The notes beneath the pieces are model-generated. The model had not been told where the DNA came from, made no database searches, and saw nothing but the letters and a program-made list of their open reading frames with translations. DNA of 64,000 nucleotides from positions 1 to 64,000 of the forward strand of contig JAJPHT010000039.1 of assembly GCA_021325135.1 (NCBI GenBank). The letters run 5' to 3'. Below are positions 8,217 through 16,318 of this stretch, piece after piece. Source of the stretch: Pseudomonadota bacterium (GTDB taxonomy: Archaea; Thermoplasmatota; SW-10-69-26; JACQPN01; JAJPHT01). Both the position numbers and the translations under genes were made by a program. Each line of letters starts with the position of its first letter. Position 1 is the stretch's first letter.

Positions 8217-8687
8217 TCAGAGCAGCACGATCTCCTTCGTGTCCGCATCGTAGGACAGGATGCCGCCGTGGCGCCCCCAGTTGATGAGCGTCCGCACCGC
8301 GGTCTCCTGGTCGTGGGTCCAGAGCTTGAAGCCCAGGATGTCGGCGAGGTCGTCCTTCTGCATGCGGCCGCCCGCCTTCTGGAGCTTGCTCACGACGTCC
8401 ATGAAGATGGGCGTCTTGAGGGCCTGCTCGCGGAAGATGGTCTTGCGCGTCTTCAGCGAGGCCTTCAGCATCTTGCGCCCCACGTCGGTCAGCGCGACGT
8501 CCCCCTCCGCGACCTTGACGAAGCCCAGGAGCTCCGCCGCGTGGACGCTGGGGAGGAACTCGTCGATGTCGAGGTCGTAGTCCGCGGCGATGCGCGCGGC
8601 GTCCACCTTGCCCTTGTAGTCGTCCACGATCTCGAGGACGCCAACGATGGAGCCGACGGGAACGTTCGGGAGCTGGGGACTTAACAT
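8217..8687 (-). CDS. stand-alone AAA-associated domain protein of an ABC transporter
   Basis: A 156-residue protein matching the AAA-associated C-terminal domain that is normally found fused to, or encoded beside, nitrate/sulfonate-type ABC ATPases (COG4754-like). It has a winged-helix-like segment (LTDVGRKMLKASLKTRKTIFRE) and a C-terminal part (WTHDQETAVRTLINWGRHGGILSYD). The ATG at 8687 is preceded by GGGAGG at a normal ribosome-site distance. It lies downstream of the ABC ATPase on the same strand, so it is probably the regulatory or sensing part of that importer. Confidence 0.75.
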   Translation of the reverse strand: MLSPQLPNVPVGSIVGVLEIVDDYKGKVDAARIAADYDLDIDEFLPSVHAAELLGFVKVAEGDVALTDVGRKMLKASLKTRKTIFREQALKTPIFMDVVSKLQKAGGRMQKDDLADILGFKLWTHDQETAVRTLINWGRHGGILSYDADTKEIVLL

Positions 8688-8702
8688 GGGCGGCCTCCCA
8701 GC

Positions 8703-8800
8703 CACGTCGAGACGCCACGGCGCGACGGCGCGACGGCGCCACGCCTCCTGGGATCGTGGCGTCGTGGCGTCGTGGCGGCGTCGCGTATCGACGTGTCGAT
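8703..8800. repeat. GTCGTGGCG cluster with dyad symmetry
   Basis: A low-complexity stretch of CGCCACG/CGACGG units followed by the inverted GTCGTGGCGTCGTGGCGTCGTGGCG run. The two halves can pair into a long stem. Related runs occur at 29550-29578 and 52149-52173, always between genes. Here it lies between the ABC ATPase and the AAA-associated gene. Confidence 0.5.
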
Positions 8801-8824
8801 GCGTGCTATCATGGATTCCAACTC

Positions 8825-9577
8825 TCACGTGATGAGCTTGTAGATGCGGTCCGACTCCTCGTAGAACTCGGGGGACTTGCGGTCGCGGGGCCGCGGGAGC
8901 TTGATGCGCTCGTCCGCGAGGATTCGGCCCGGGCGCGTGCCGAAGACGATGACGCGGTCCGCCATGTAGACGGCCTCCTCCACGTTGTGCGTGACCATGC
9001 AGACCGCCTCGGGGGGCAGGTCGGGGTCGCCCCAGAGGCGGAGCACCTCCTCGCGCAGCGTCTCGGTGGTCAGGGGATCGAGCGCGCTGAACGGCTCGTC
9101 CATGCAAAGCAGGATGGGGTCCGTGGCGAGGGCCCGCGCGAGCCCCACGCGCTGCTTCATGCCGCCGGAAAGCTCGCGCGGGTACGCGTTCTCGAAGCCC
9201 GCGAGGCCCACGATGTCGATGAGGTCCGCGGCCTTGGCGTGGCGGTCCTTCTTGGCGTAGCCCTGCGCCTCCAGGCCCAGGGAGACGTTGTCCAGCACGT
9301 CGAGCCACGGCATGAGGGCGAAGTTCTGGAAGACCATCGTGACCTTGGGGTTGTCCACGCGGATGGGCGCGCCCTGGTAGAGCACCTCGCCCTGCGTGGG
9401 GCGGTCCAGCCCGCAGAGCAGGCGCAGGAGCGTCGACTTGCCGCACCCGCTGGGCCCGACGAGCGCCACGAACTCGTTGCGCTGCATCTCGAAGTTGATG
9501 TCCTTGAGCACGACGATCTTCTTCTGCCCGTCGTCGTACTCCTTCCAGACGTTCTTCACCTCGACGAGGGGGGGCAA
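8825..9577 (-). CDS. ABC transporter ATPase, nitrate/sulfonate/taurine type
   Basis: A 250-residue ATPase of the SsuB/TauB/NrtD group. Walker A GPSGCGKST (about residues 41-49), Q-loop FQNFALMPW, signature LSGGMKQR, Walker B ILLCMDEPFSALDP and the switch His in VTHNVEEAV are all present, so it should hydrolyse ATP. The TTG at 9577 is preferred because it gives the usual family length and has a TATA-like element 26 bases upstream; the frame is open further but has no homology. It works with the duplicated permease at 9940-11625. No substrate-binding protein is nearby, so the imported anion is unknown. Confidence 0.85.
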   Translation of the reverse strand: MPPLVEVKNVWKEYDDGQKKIVVLKDINFEMQRNEFVALVGPSGCGKSTLLRLLCGLDRPTQGEVLYQGAPIRVDNPKVTMVFQNFALMPWLDVLDNVSLGLEAQGYAKKDRHAKAADLIDIVGLAGFENAYPRELSGGMKQRVGLARALATDPILLCMDEPFSALDPLTTETLREEVLRLWGDPDLPPEAVCMVTHNVEEAVYMADRVIVFGTRPGRILADERIKLPRPRDRKSPEFYEESDRIYKLIT

Positions 9578-9598
9578 CGCCGGGCCATCCCCGGGCCC

Positions 9599-9608
9599 CG
9601 ATATGAAC
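9599..9608 (-). promoter_or_regulatory. TATA-like element of the ABC ATPase gene
   Basis: GTTCATATCG on the minus strand, centred about 26 bases before the TTG start. It supports the unusual TTG as the start of a leaderless message. Confidence 0.5.
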
Positions 9609-9657
9609 GCGCGCCATGGTGGAGGGCCCGACCGGGGATGGTGGGGCCCCCGACGGC

Positions 9658-9900
9658 TCAGGCGAGGATGTTGCACGAGCCGGGCCCGAAGAGGAAGACC
9701 AGGGTGGCGCACGCCAAGGCCACGGCCGCGGTGCAGACGATGCCCACGACGCCGCCCCCACATGAGATGATGTAGTTCTCGGGGGCGCTCACGGAAAGCC
9801 CCGAGGCGGCAGCGGTGGGGGCGACGAGCAGGGCTGAGATCAGGAGGATGACGAGGATTCTCAAGGAATCACCGTGGGACGCATGGCGCGAGGGCATCAT
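9658..9900 (-). CDS. small exported or membrane peptide
   Basis: About 80 residues from ATG at 9900 (a second ATG is at 9897 and a TTG at 9864). A signal-like stretch ILVILLISALLVAPTAAA is followed by a short segment with two Cys and a second hydrophobic stretch (VVGIVCTAAVALACATLVFLF), ending GPGSCNILA. It lies inside the ABC transporter cluster between permease and ATPase. It could be a small accessory subunit of that transporter or simply one of the small Cys-containing exported peptides scattered over this window. No homologue recognised. Confidence 0.5.
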   Translation of the reverse strand: MMPSRHASHGDSLRILVILLISALLVAPTAAASGLSVSAPENYIISCGGGVVGIVCTAAVALACATLVFLFGPGSCNILA

Positions 9901-9939
9901 GGCTGTTCGCGTGGCACACTAGAGATTGGCTGTGAAATC

Positions 9940-11625
9940 CTACCCTTCCAGTTGATACTTGGTTATCGCGCGCCGGTACATGCGCTTCCAGAAGAGCGCG
10001 TTGATGAGGTAGATGAACGCGACCATGGAGAGCACGGAGAGCAGCAGGAGCGCGGGGTCGGGCGTCTCGAAGGTCGCCTTGTCGATGAGGTAGCCGATGC
10101 CGAACGTGTGATAGCTTTGTCCGCCGTACTTCTGGTACTCGCTCACGATGAGGGCGTTCCAGCCGCCGCCCCAAGCGGTGATGCTTCCCGTGACCAGCGC
10201 GGGCATCATGGCGGGGATCATGACGCGGCGCCAGAGGAGCCAGCCCTTGACGCCCTGCACCTCGGCCGCGCTGAGCAGGTCCGCGGGGACGAGGCGCGCG
10301 CCCGCGATGAGGTTGAACAGCAGGTACCACTGCATGCCGGTGAGCACGAGGAGGATGCTCGCGACGCCCAGGCCGCCGGTCACGCCCACGAGAAGGAGGA
10401 GGATCAGCGGGAAGAAGGCGACCGCGGGGATGCTCGCCATGACCTCGGTCAACGGCATGAGGATGCGGCTCGCCTTCTCGTTCCTCGCGATGAAGATGGC
10501 CGCGGGGATGGTCCACGCGAGGGTGATGCCGTAGGCGACGAGGAGGCGCAGCGTGCTCGCGAGGAGGGCCAGCGGGATGCTCGCCGTCTCCGAGGGCACG
10601 CCCGCGAGCAGCACGCGCACGAGGGCGGCGCCCACCAGCGCGGCGACGGCGAAGAGGAGCGCGCCGAAGAGCGCCGCCACGACGACGCGGCCCGCCTTGA
10701 GGACGCGCGGGTTGCGCATGCGCGCGTGGAGGCGCACGGGCTTCAGGCGGACGTCCTTGAGGATCGGGATGTCGGGCAGGCCGCCCTCGGTGCCGCGCAG
10801 GAGCCGGTAGAAGTCGAGGGCGCGGCTCCTGGGGTGCGCGGTGCTGCGCACCGACTCGAACTTGAAGCGCTCCCCCCACACCTGGAGCGGCCGCCACAGG
10901 AGAAGCTCGAAGGCCAGCACGGCGAGCACGAGCACGAGGATCCCCACGAGCACGCCGCGCACGTCGCCCCCGCTCGCCGCCAGCGAGATGTAGGAGCCCA
11001 GGCCCGGAAGCTGGAGGTCCTTGCCGTTGGCGCTGATGATCTCGCTGGCGGTGACGAAGTACCAGCCGCCGGCCCACGAGACGATGCCGTTGTAGACGAG
11101 CTTGGGCACGCACGCGGGGAGGATCACGCGGCGCAGGCGCATCCAGCCTGCGGCGCCCAGGACCTCGCCCGCATCGTACGTGTCGCGCGGGATGGTGCTG
11201 ATGGACTCGTAGACGCCGAAGGCGAGGTTCCACGACTGGCTCGTGAAGATGAGGAACACGCTGGCGGCCTCCAGGCCCAGGATGCTCCCGTTGAACAGCG
11301 CGACGAAGAAGAGCACCGCGGCGGGGAAGAAGCCGAGGATGGGCACGCTCTGGAGCACGTCCAGCAGCGGGAGGAGCACCTTCGCGGCGCGCCTGCTCGT
11401 GGCGGCGGTGTAGCCGTAGGTGATGGCGAAGGTCAGCGAGAGGACGAACGCCAGCAGCATGCGCAGGATGCTTCGCGCCGCCAGGTAGGGCAGCCGCAGC
11501 GCGGAGCTTGCGTCGTCGCGCGCCCCCGCGCCCACCAGCGCGCCCACGAGCACGGCGAGGACGAGGACGCCCAGCCACGCGGCGGCGCGCTCGAACCTCT
11601 CCGGGATCACGCGCCGCGGGGGCAT
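9940..11625 (-). CDS. duplicated ABC transporter permease, anion type
   Basis: A 561-residue membrane protein made of two fused binding-protein-dependent permease domains (about residues 10-250 and 305-555), each with roughly six transmembrane helices and an EAA-like loop (EVLGAAGWMRLRRVILPACVPKLV; EVQGVKGWLLWRRVMIPAMMPALV). This is the architecture of COG4986, duplicated permeases of anion importers (nitrate/sulfonate type). ATG at 11625 with a TATA-like GTTCAAATC 26 bases upstream. It heads the cluster permease - small peptide - ATPase - AAA-associated protein, all on the minus strand. Substrate unknown. Confidence 0.85.
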   Translation of the reverse strand: MPPRRVIPERFERAAAWLGVLVLAVLVGALVGAGARDDASSALRLPYLAARSILRMLLAFVLSLTFAITYGYTAATSRRAAKVLLPLLDVLQSVPILGFFPAAVLFFVALFNGSILGLEAASVFLIFTSQSWNLAFGVYESISTIPRDTYDAGEVLGAAGWMRLRRVILPACVPKLVYNGIVSWAGGWYFVTASEIISANGKDLQLPGLGSYISLAASGGDVRGVLVGILVLVLAVLAFELLLWRPLQVWGERFKFESVRSTAHPRSRALDFYRLLRGTEGGLPDIPILKDVRLKPVRLHARMRNPRVLKAGRVVVAALFGALLFAVAALVGAALVRVLLAGVPSETASIPLALLASTLRLLVAYGITLAWTIPAAIFIARNEKASRILMPLTEVMASIPAVAFFPLILLLLVGVTGGLGVASILLVLTGMQWYLLFNLIAGARLVPADLLSAAEVQGVKGWLLWRRVMIPAMMPALVTGSITAWGGGWNALIVSEYQKYGGQSYHTFGIGYLIDKATFETPDPALLLLSVLSMVAFIYLINALFWKRMYRRAITKYQLEG

Positions 11626-11647
11626 CGCCCCGGCAGCCTGCGGGGGC

Positions 11648-11656
11648 GATTTGAAC
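11648..11656 (-). promoter_or_regulatory. TATA-like element of the ABC permease gene
   Basis: GTTCAAATC on the minus strand, about 26 bases before the ATG at 11625. The same word serves at 47283-47291, so TTCAAATC may be a preferred TATA variant in this genome. Confidence 0.5.
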
Positions 11657-11673
11657 CCCTCGGGAGGCGCGGC

Positions 11674-12603
11674 TCAGAGCAGCCCGACGAGGGCGAGGAA
11701 CTGGGGGTGGTCCTTGAGGCCGGCGAAGGCGTCGTCCTCGGAGACGTCCTGCGCAAGCTCGGGGAGCGCCGCGAGGATGGGCGCAAGCTGGGCCATGGCC
11801 TCGGCGCTCTCGCCGACGCGGGCGCAGGAGCGGGCCAGCTCGAAGCGGTACGCGCCCTCGGTGGGCTCCAGCTCCACGGCGCGGGCCAGCGCGGCGCGCG
11901 CCTCGGCGTGGCGGTCCAGCCCCGAGAGGCAGACGCCGCGGCAGAAGTGCGCAACGTGGAGGCGCGGGTCCAGCACGAGCGCGGTGTCCAGCCACGCCAG
12001 CGCCTCGGCGAGCTTGCCCTCCTTCACGGCCGTCTGCGCGGCGCGCAGGAGCGAGGGCACGTCGATGGGGACGAGGTTGAGATGGACCTTGGGGGCCGCC
12101 TTGGGGACGCGCGGGACGCCCAGGGGCCGCGCGCCCACCGCGAAGACGGCACCCACGGCGACGACGCCCAGCAGCGCGGCGAGCCAGGGGCTGGCGCCCG
12201 CGGGGATGGGCGCCTGCGTCGCGGCGAGGACGACGGGCGCGGCCGACTCCTGGACGACGCCGGGGTCGATGGTGGGGTCGTGCAGGCGCCAGACGGTGGA
12301 CGAGGCGATGGGCTTGGGCGTCTCGGGCGTGGAGGTGGTGGGGTTCGACGCCGCGGGCTCCGGGTCGGGCGCTGGCGCCGCGGCGGGCTCAGGAGCCGGC
12401 GCGATGAGGTGCTCCTCGGGAAGCTGCGGCGGCGACGAGGGGGCTGGCACCGGCGCGGGCGAAGGCGCAGGGGCCGGAGGGGGCGGCGTGCCCCCCTGGG
12501 CGTGGCCGCGCTGCGGCGCCACGGTGGGCTTGCCCGCCACGGCCCCGCCGGCCACCGCAACGAGGAGCAGAAGGAGGGCGAGACCCAGGGCAGTCGACCG
12601 CAT
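11674..12603 (-). CDS. membrane protein with Pro/Ala-rich region and C-terminal TPRs
   Basis: A 309-residue protein. ATG at 12603 starts a signal/anchor (residues 4-24); an upstream ATG at 12681 would add 26 residues without signal character. A Pro/Ala-rich low-complexity region (about 35-100) leads to a second hydrophobic segment (about 140-160), then TPR-like helices (AAQTAVKEGKLAEALAWLDTAL, CRGVCLSGLDRHAEARAALARAVELEP). It ends with DDAFAGLKDHPQFLAL, as in bacterial TPR proteins. Probably a membrane scaffold with cytosolic or surface TPRs. It follows the ribosomal operon on the same strand after a 300-base gap. Confidence 0.65.
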   Translation of the reverse strand: MRSTALGLALLLLLVAVAGGAVAGKPTVAPQRGHAQGGTPPPPAPAPSPAPVPAPSSPPQLPEEHLIAPAPEPAAAPAPDPEPAASNPTTSTPETPKPIASSTVWRLHDPTIDPGVVQESAAPVVLAATQAPIPAGASPWLAALLGVVAVGAVFAVGARPLGVPRVPKAAPKVHLNLVPIDVPSLLRAAQTAVKEGKLAEALAWLDTALVLDPRLHVAHFCRGVCLSGLDRHAEARAALARAVELEPTEGAYRFELARSCARVGESAEAMAQLAPILAALPELAQDVSEDDAFAGLKDHPQFLALVGLL

Positions 12604-12907
12604 CGGCGCGGCACCGCGCCATCGATGCACGAACGCTGCGGAAAATTCCCCAGGGCCGAAACCGAAAATCCTTATGTGCAACCCCTTGGAGGCGCCCGCT
12701 TCGTGTTACCCTGGAGGGGTTGAGCCCTCCCGGGCGGAGCCGCCGCTGGGGCGCGAAGAATGAAAAAAGGAGGGTCGGGGGCGCGAGGCCCCCTGTTGGC
12801 TTCTCGGCTTCACTCAGCCGAAGAGCGCGCTTCGGCCGAATTCCTCTCCGCGGCGCCAAAGGCGCCGCGTCGGGTTCGGCCTCGTGCTCTCTTCGGCTTC
12901 GCTTCAC
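12604..12907. other. 304-base intergenic region with stacked hairpins
   Basis: No gene seen. It holds a perfect 9-bp hairpin CGCGGCGCC-AAA-GGCGCCGCG (12849-12869), a GGGGGCGCGAGGCCCCC-type hairpin near 12777-12792, an 18-bp direct repeat of the end of the L12 gene (see separate entry), and a TATA-like CACATAAGG on the minus strand near 12671-12679 that probably serves the TPR gene. Confidence 0.5.
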
Positions 12908-12922
12908 TCAGCCGAAGAGAGC
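12808..12922. repeat. duplicated 3' end of the L12 gene plus 13-bp hairpin
   Basis: CTTCACTCAGCCGAAGAG occurs at 12902-12919, where it contains the L12 stop codon and last codons, and again at 12808-12825 downstream. The copy at the gene end forms a perfect 13-bp hairpin (12886-12898 with 12910-12922) whose one arm is the final coding sequence. The hairpin may end or stabilise the ribosomal operon mRNA. The duplication resembles the one seen at the argF 3' end. Confidence 0.6.
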
Positions 12923-13207
12923 ACCCAGGCCGGCCATCGCCTCTTCCTCGGAGGGGCCCTTCTCCTCGGGCCTCTCCTCGGCAGCGGGCGCGGCGGCGGC
13001 CGCGGGGCCAGCGCCGGCGGCGGGGGCCGCGGCGACGGCGGTCTTGATGGCCTCGTCGATGTCGACACCGTCGAGGGAGCTCACGAGGGCCTTGACGCGC
13101 GCGTCGTTGGCCTCGACACCGGCAGCCTTGAGGACGGCCTTGATGCCGGCCTCGTCGATCTTCTTGCCCGCAGCGTGCAGGACAAGCGCAGCGTAGACGT
13201 ATTCCAT
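12908..13207 (-). CDS. rpl12: large ribosomal subunit protein P1 (archaeal L12)
   Basis: 99 residues, the archaeal stalk protein that binds elongation factors. N-terminal [19 protein letters not shown] dimerisation helices, an Ala-rich hinge, then the charged tail ending [14 protein letters not shown]. The ATG at 13207 is chosen over 13216 because TAAGGAG (13217-13223) is then 9 bases upstream and the protein begins MEYVYAA as in other archaea. Last gene of the L1-L10-L12 operon. Its tail is the same as the tail of L10 in the same operon. Confidence 0.95.
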   Translation of the reverse strand: MEYVYAALVLHAAGKKIDEAGIKAVLKAAGVEANDARVKALVSSLDGVDIDEAIKTAVAAAPAAGAGPAAAAAPAAEERPEEKGPSEEEAMAGLGALFG

Positions 13208-13216
13208 GTTTGACAT

Positions 13217-13223
13217 CTCCTTA
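13217..13223 (-). promoter_or_regulatory. ribosome binding site of rpl12
   Basis: TAAGGAG on the minus strand, 9 bases before the ATG at 13207. It decides between two nearby ATGs, because the other is only a few bases from it. Confidence 0.6.
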
Positions 13224-13303
13224 GGGGGTGCCCATACCCAGGGCGGGGGCGAGAGCCGCGCGAGCGGCGCTCTGGACATTCACAGACGATCCGCCGAAGC
13301 AGA

Positions 13304-14242
13304 TCATCCGAACAGCGCTCCCAGGCCAGCCATGGCCTCTTCCTCGCTGGGGCCCTTCTCCTCGGGCTTCTCCTCTTCCTTCTTCTCGGCAGAGGCGGCC
13401 TGGGGAGCGGCGGCCGCGGCGGCGGCGCGCGAGGCGAGAGCGTTCTTGAGGGCGTCGGACTTGGCGTCCTCGCTGAGCTTCCCGGCCACGCCGATGAGGC
13501 CCGAGTAGGCCTTGCCGATGAGGAAGGGAATCGTCGTCTTCGTGGGGTAGCCCGCGAAGACCGCGAGGTTGATCGCCTGGACGTGGGCCTGCTGGAGGCG
13601 CGCCGTCTCGTCCACCGCGAGCATGTCGCGGGTGTAGACGGTGCCGTCCTCGAACACGGCCTTGAGGTCCATCCCGACGGTCATCGGGAAGATCTCCAGG
13701 CGGGCCAGCATGGTGGCCAGGTCGGGCGTCGCGGCCTCGCCGGCCTTGAGCACGACCTTGTTCTGCTTGATCACGACCTTGCCCGCGTCGATGGCGGCGG
13801 GGATGCCCGCGCGCTGGAGCTCACCGACGATGGGGCCGGGCTTGAACTGCGTCTCGCCCTTCGCGACCGAGATGTCCTCGGGCGCCTTCTGGCCGATCTT
13901 GATCGGGGCCTTCGTCTTGGAGGCCTCGAGCCGGCGGTAGAGGCGGTGGGGCTTCATCTTGGTCGCGATGATCGCGGTGGAGCCGCCGATGTTCGACGTG
14001 AGGTTGTCGAGGCCCTTCTTGTTGGCGCCGACCTGCTTGAGGGCGAGCGTCAGGAGGGTATTCTTGCTGATCTTGATCGTCGCGTCCTCGCGCAGCGCCT
14101 TGCGCATGGCGTGCATCTGCGCGGAGGGGATCGCGTCGACGTTGGCCAGCCCGATGACGGGACTGTCCTTGAGCAGCGTCACGATCTCCGCCAGCTCCTC
14201 CTTCTTCCACTTGGCGACGTGGGCGTGGGCTTCGTCGGCCAT
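13304..14242 (-). CDS. rpl10: large ribosomal subunit protein P0 (archaeal L10)
   Basis: 312 residues, the base of the ribosomal stalk, which binds 23S rRNA and carries P1 dimers. It shows the archaeal/eukaryotic P0 length with an insertion domain, compared with about 165 residues in bacterial L10. N-terminal HVAKWKKEELAEIVTLLKD and the rRNA-binding part including RKALREDATIKISKNTLL, an Ala-rich hinge, then the acidic tail [23 protein letters not shown] shared with P1. AAGGTGAT lies 5 bases before the ATG as ribosome site. One base separates it from the L1 stop. Confidence 0.95.
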   Translation of the reverse strand: MADEAHAHVAKWKKEELAEIVTLLKDSPVIGLANVDAIPSAQMHAMRKALREDATIKISKNTLLTLALKQVGANKKGLDNLTSNIGGSTAIIATKMKPHRLYRRLEASKTKAPIKIGQKAPEDISVAKGETQFKPGPIVGELQRAGIPAAIDAGKVVIKQNKVVLKAGEAATPDLATMLARLEIFPMTVGMDLKAVFEDGTVYTRDMLAVDETARLQQAHVQAINLAVFAGYPTKTTIPFLIGKAYSGLIGVAGKLSEDAKSDALKNALASRAAAAAAAPQAASAEKKEEEKPEEKGPSEEEAMAGLGALFG

Positions 14243-14243
14243 C

Positions 14244-14885
14244 TCACATCACCTTCTCGGAGGGGCCCATCGTCGTCTTCACGAAGATGGACGCGATGTT
14301 CTGCTCGCCGCGCTCCAGCTTCTTGACGACGCGGTCGATGATCAGGAACGCGTTCTCCGTCAGGTCCTCCGCCGTCATCTGGCGGGTGCCGATGGCCGCG
14401 TGGAACGTGCGGCGGTCGCGGGAGCGGACGCGGACGGTGTTCTTGAGGTTCCGGACGATCGCGGCGGGGTCACCGGCGGGAGGCATCGGGCGGGGCATCT
14501 TGCCGCGGGGACCGAGGACGGTACCGAGCGTACGACCGATGGTGGGCATGAGCGGCGCTTCGGCCACGAAATAGCCCATCTCGTTGGCGAGCTTGCGGGC
14601 CCGGCGCTTGTCGCCGGAAAGCTCGTCGATCTGCTCGGGCACGACCACGACGTCCGCGACGGCCCGCGCGCGGGCCGCGAGTTCGCCCGAAGCGAACACG
14701 GCGACCTTGGGCGCCTTGCCGCGGCCCTTGGGAAGCTGGACCTCCTCGTCAACGCGGTTCTTCGGGATCGTGAGGTCGACGTTCTTGAGGTTGAACGCCA
14801 ATTCCACGCTCTCTCCGAACTTGCGCTCGGGAGCCGCCTCCAGGGCCTTCTTGACGGCCGTGAGGATGGCTGCCTTTTCTACCAA
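14244..14885 (-). CDS. rpl1: large ribosomal subunit protein L1
   Basis: 213 residues, the usual length for archaeal L1, which forms the L1 stalk at the tRNA exit. Recognised by the C-terminal part and the central PTIGRTLGTVLGPRGKMPRPMP signature. Start is TTG at 14885, three bases after AGGTGAT, a full match to the 16S rRNA tail. First gene of the operon; L11 is not adjacent. In some archaea L1 represses its own mRNA; whether the 100-base leader here has an L1 site cannot be judged by eye. Confidence 0.95.
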   Translation of the reverse strand: MVEKAAILTAVKKALEAAPERKFGESVELAFNLKNVDLTIPKNRVDEEVQLPKGRGKAPKVAVFASGELAARARAVADVVVVPEQIDELSGDKRRARKLANEMGYFVAEAPLMPTIGRTLGTVLGPRGKMPRPMPPAGDPAAIVRNLKNTVRVRSRDRRTFHAAIGTRQMTAEDLTENAFLIIDRVVKKLERGEQNIASIFVKTTMGPSEKVM

Positions 14886-15002
14886 GCTATCACCTGTGCC
14901 CGTAGTGTCGCGGTCAGAAAGAGCGCGGCGAGCCCGTCAGGGCTCTACTATGGGCAGCGCGCAGAGGAAAGGGGTGGTCTTAAAGGTTTGCCCGCAGCGG
15001 TC

Positions 15003-16253
15003 CTACCCCATCGCCAGCAGGAAATCCCCGGGAACGCCGCCCGTCCACGACACCGTGGCGCTCGTGGCCGCCGCCGGGACGGCGCCATACGTGGTCGCCC
15101 CCATGTGGTCGCAGCGCAGCGTCACGGCGCCCGCGGACCAGCAGACGGAGTAGTCGGAGGCGGGCGCGTTGGCGTAGACGAGGAGCGCGGAGTCGGGCCC
15201 GGGCGTGAGCGAGAAGAACTTCCCTTGGCACCCCGGAGGGACGGCGACGGGGGTCGCCAGCGCGGCGTCCGCTGCGGTGCCGTGGAGCGCCGCGCTGCAT
15301 CCGGGCGTGAAGGCCAGGAAGCGGTTCGCGGGCGCGCCGACGTCCCAGTGCGTCGCGAGGTAGGAGCCCGGCGCGGGGGCGGGGTCGAAGTAGTCGTCGT
15401 GGCCGCAGTCGAAGGGCGCGCCCACGGCGCAGGCGGTCCCCGAGTAGTCGGAGCGGCTGCCCCCGTCGGCGTAGCACATGATGTCGTTCCCGTCGTTGCA
15501 GTGGAACGCGCCCGAGGTGTGCTGCGCGTCAAGCTGCACGGCGCCCATGGTGTGGCCGCTCTCGTGGAGCAGCACGTTCCATCCGCAGCCGTACACGATG
15601 GCGAACATGTCGCCGCGGTTGTTGAGGTTGGCCGCGCCGGGGCGGCTGTCGGCGAAGATGGCGCCCTGGCCGCAGTAGCCCCCGACGCTTCCGTCGTACC
15701 AGACGACGTACTTCGTGTTGGCGTCGGAGTAGCCCCGCGCGTGCAGGTCGTTGACGATGCTGGAGTAGCTCGTGGCCGCGGCGGTGGCGCCGAGGTGCTC
15801 GATGGGCACGCTGGGCCGCCCGTCGGCGCCGCACGCGTAGGAGAGGCGGAGGCTCACGCCCAGGGCCGCGGCCTCGGCGCGCACGTGCGCGTTCGCCTGC
15901 TCGGCGTAGGTCTTCGCCGTCTCCACGCGCGTCGCGGAGCGGTCGACGCCGTCGGCGGGGTACGCGTACATGAGCTGCGCGCGCGGCGTGCCCGCGGGCG
16001 CGCACGAGACGGGGAGCGGATCGGGGTTGGGCGGGATGGAGACGCCGACGCTGGCGGGCTCGGCGGGGTCGGGCCCGTGGGTGAGGACGGAGGTCCCGTC
16101 CGCGAGCGCGACGAGCCACCCCCCTTCGACGGGGCACGAAGGGCCCTGGTAGGGCACGAGGGTGAATCCCGGGCAGGGGGCCGCGTCCGCGGCGATCCCG
16201 AAGGAGCCGAGGGCGGCCGCGACGAGGACGAGGGCCAGGGTGGGCGCGCGCAA
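15003..16253 (-). CDS. secreted zinc metalloprotease-like protein
   Basis: 416 residues from TTG at 16253 with a signal peptide (to about residue 24, AADAAP). The catalytic motif HESGHTMGAVQ lies near residue 230 and a Met-turn-like DIMCY is about 30 residues later, so it resembles metzincins. The third zinc position of HExxHxxGxxH is Gln, though a His follows a few residues later (AQHTSGAFHC). Several cysteines suggest disulfides. The C-terminal 130 residues look like an added beta domain. A TATA-like TTATGG lies about 38 bases before the start. It is likely to be exported; substrate unknown. Confidence 0.75.
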   Translation of the reverse strand: MRAPTLALVLVAAALGSFGIAADAAPCPGFTLVPYQGPSCPVEGGWLVALADGTSVLTHGPDPAEPASVGVSIPPNPDPLPVSCAPAGTPRAQLMYAYPADGVDRSATRVETAKTYAEQANAHVRAEAAALGVSLRLSYACGADGRPSVPIEHLGATAAATSYSSIVNDLHARGYSDANTKYVVWYDGSVGGYCGQGAIFADSRPGAANLNNRGDMFAIVYGCGWNVLLHESGHTMGAVQLDAQHTSGAFHCNDGNDIMCYADGGSRSDYSGTACAVGAPFDCGHDDYFDPAPAPGSYLATHWDVGAPANRFLAFTPGCSAALHGTAADAALATPVAVPPGCQGKFFSLTPGPDSALLVYANAPASDYSVCWSAGAVTLRCDHMGATTYGAVPAAATSATVSWTGGVPGDFLLAMG

Positions 16254-16318
16254 GGGAGAAGCCTCGGCGTGCCCACCCGGGGCCGGACCATAACAGCTGT
16301 GCCGAGACCCTAGCTGGA

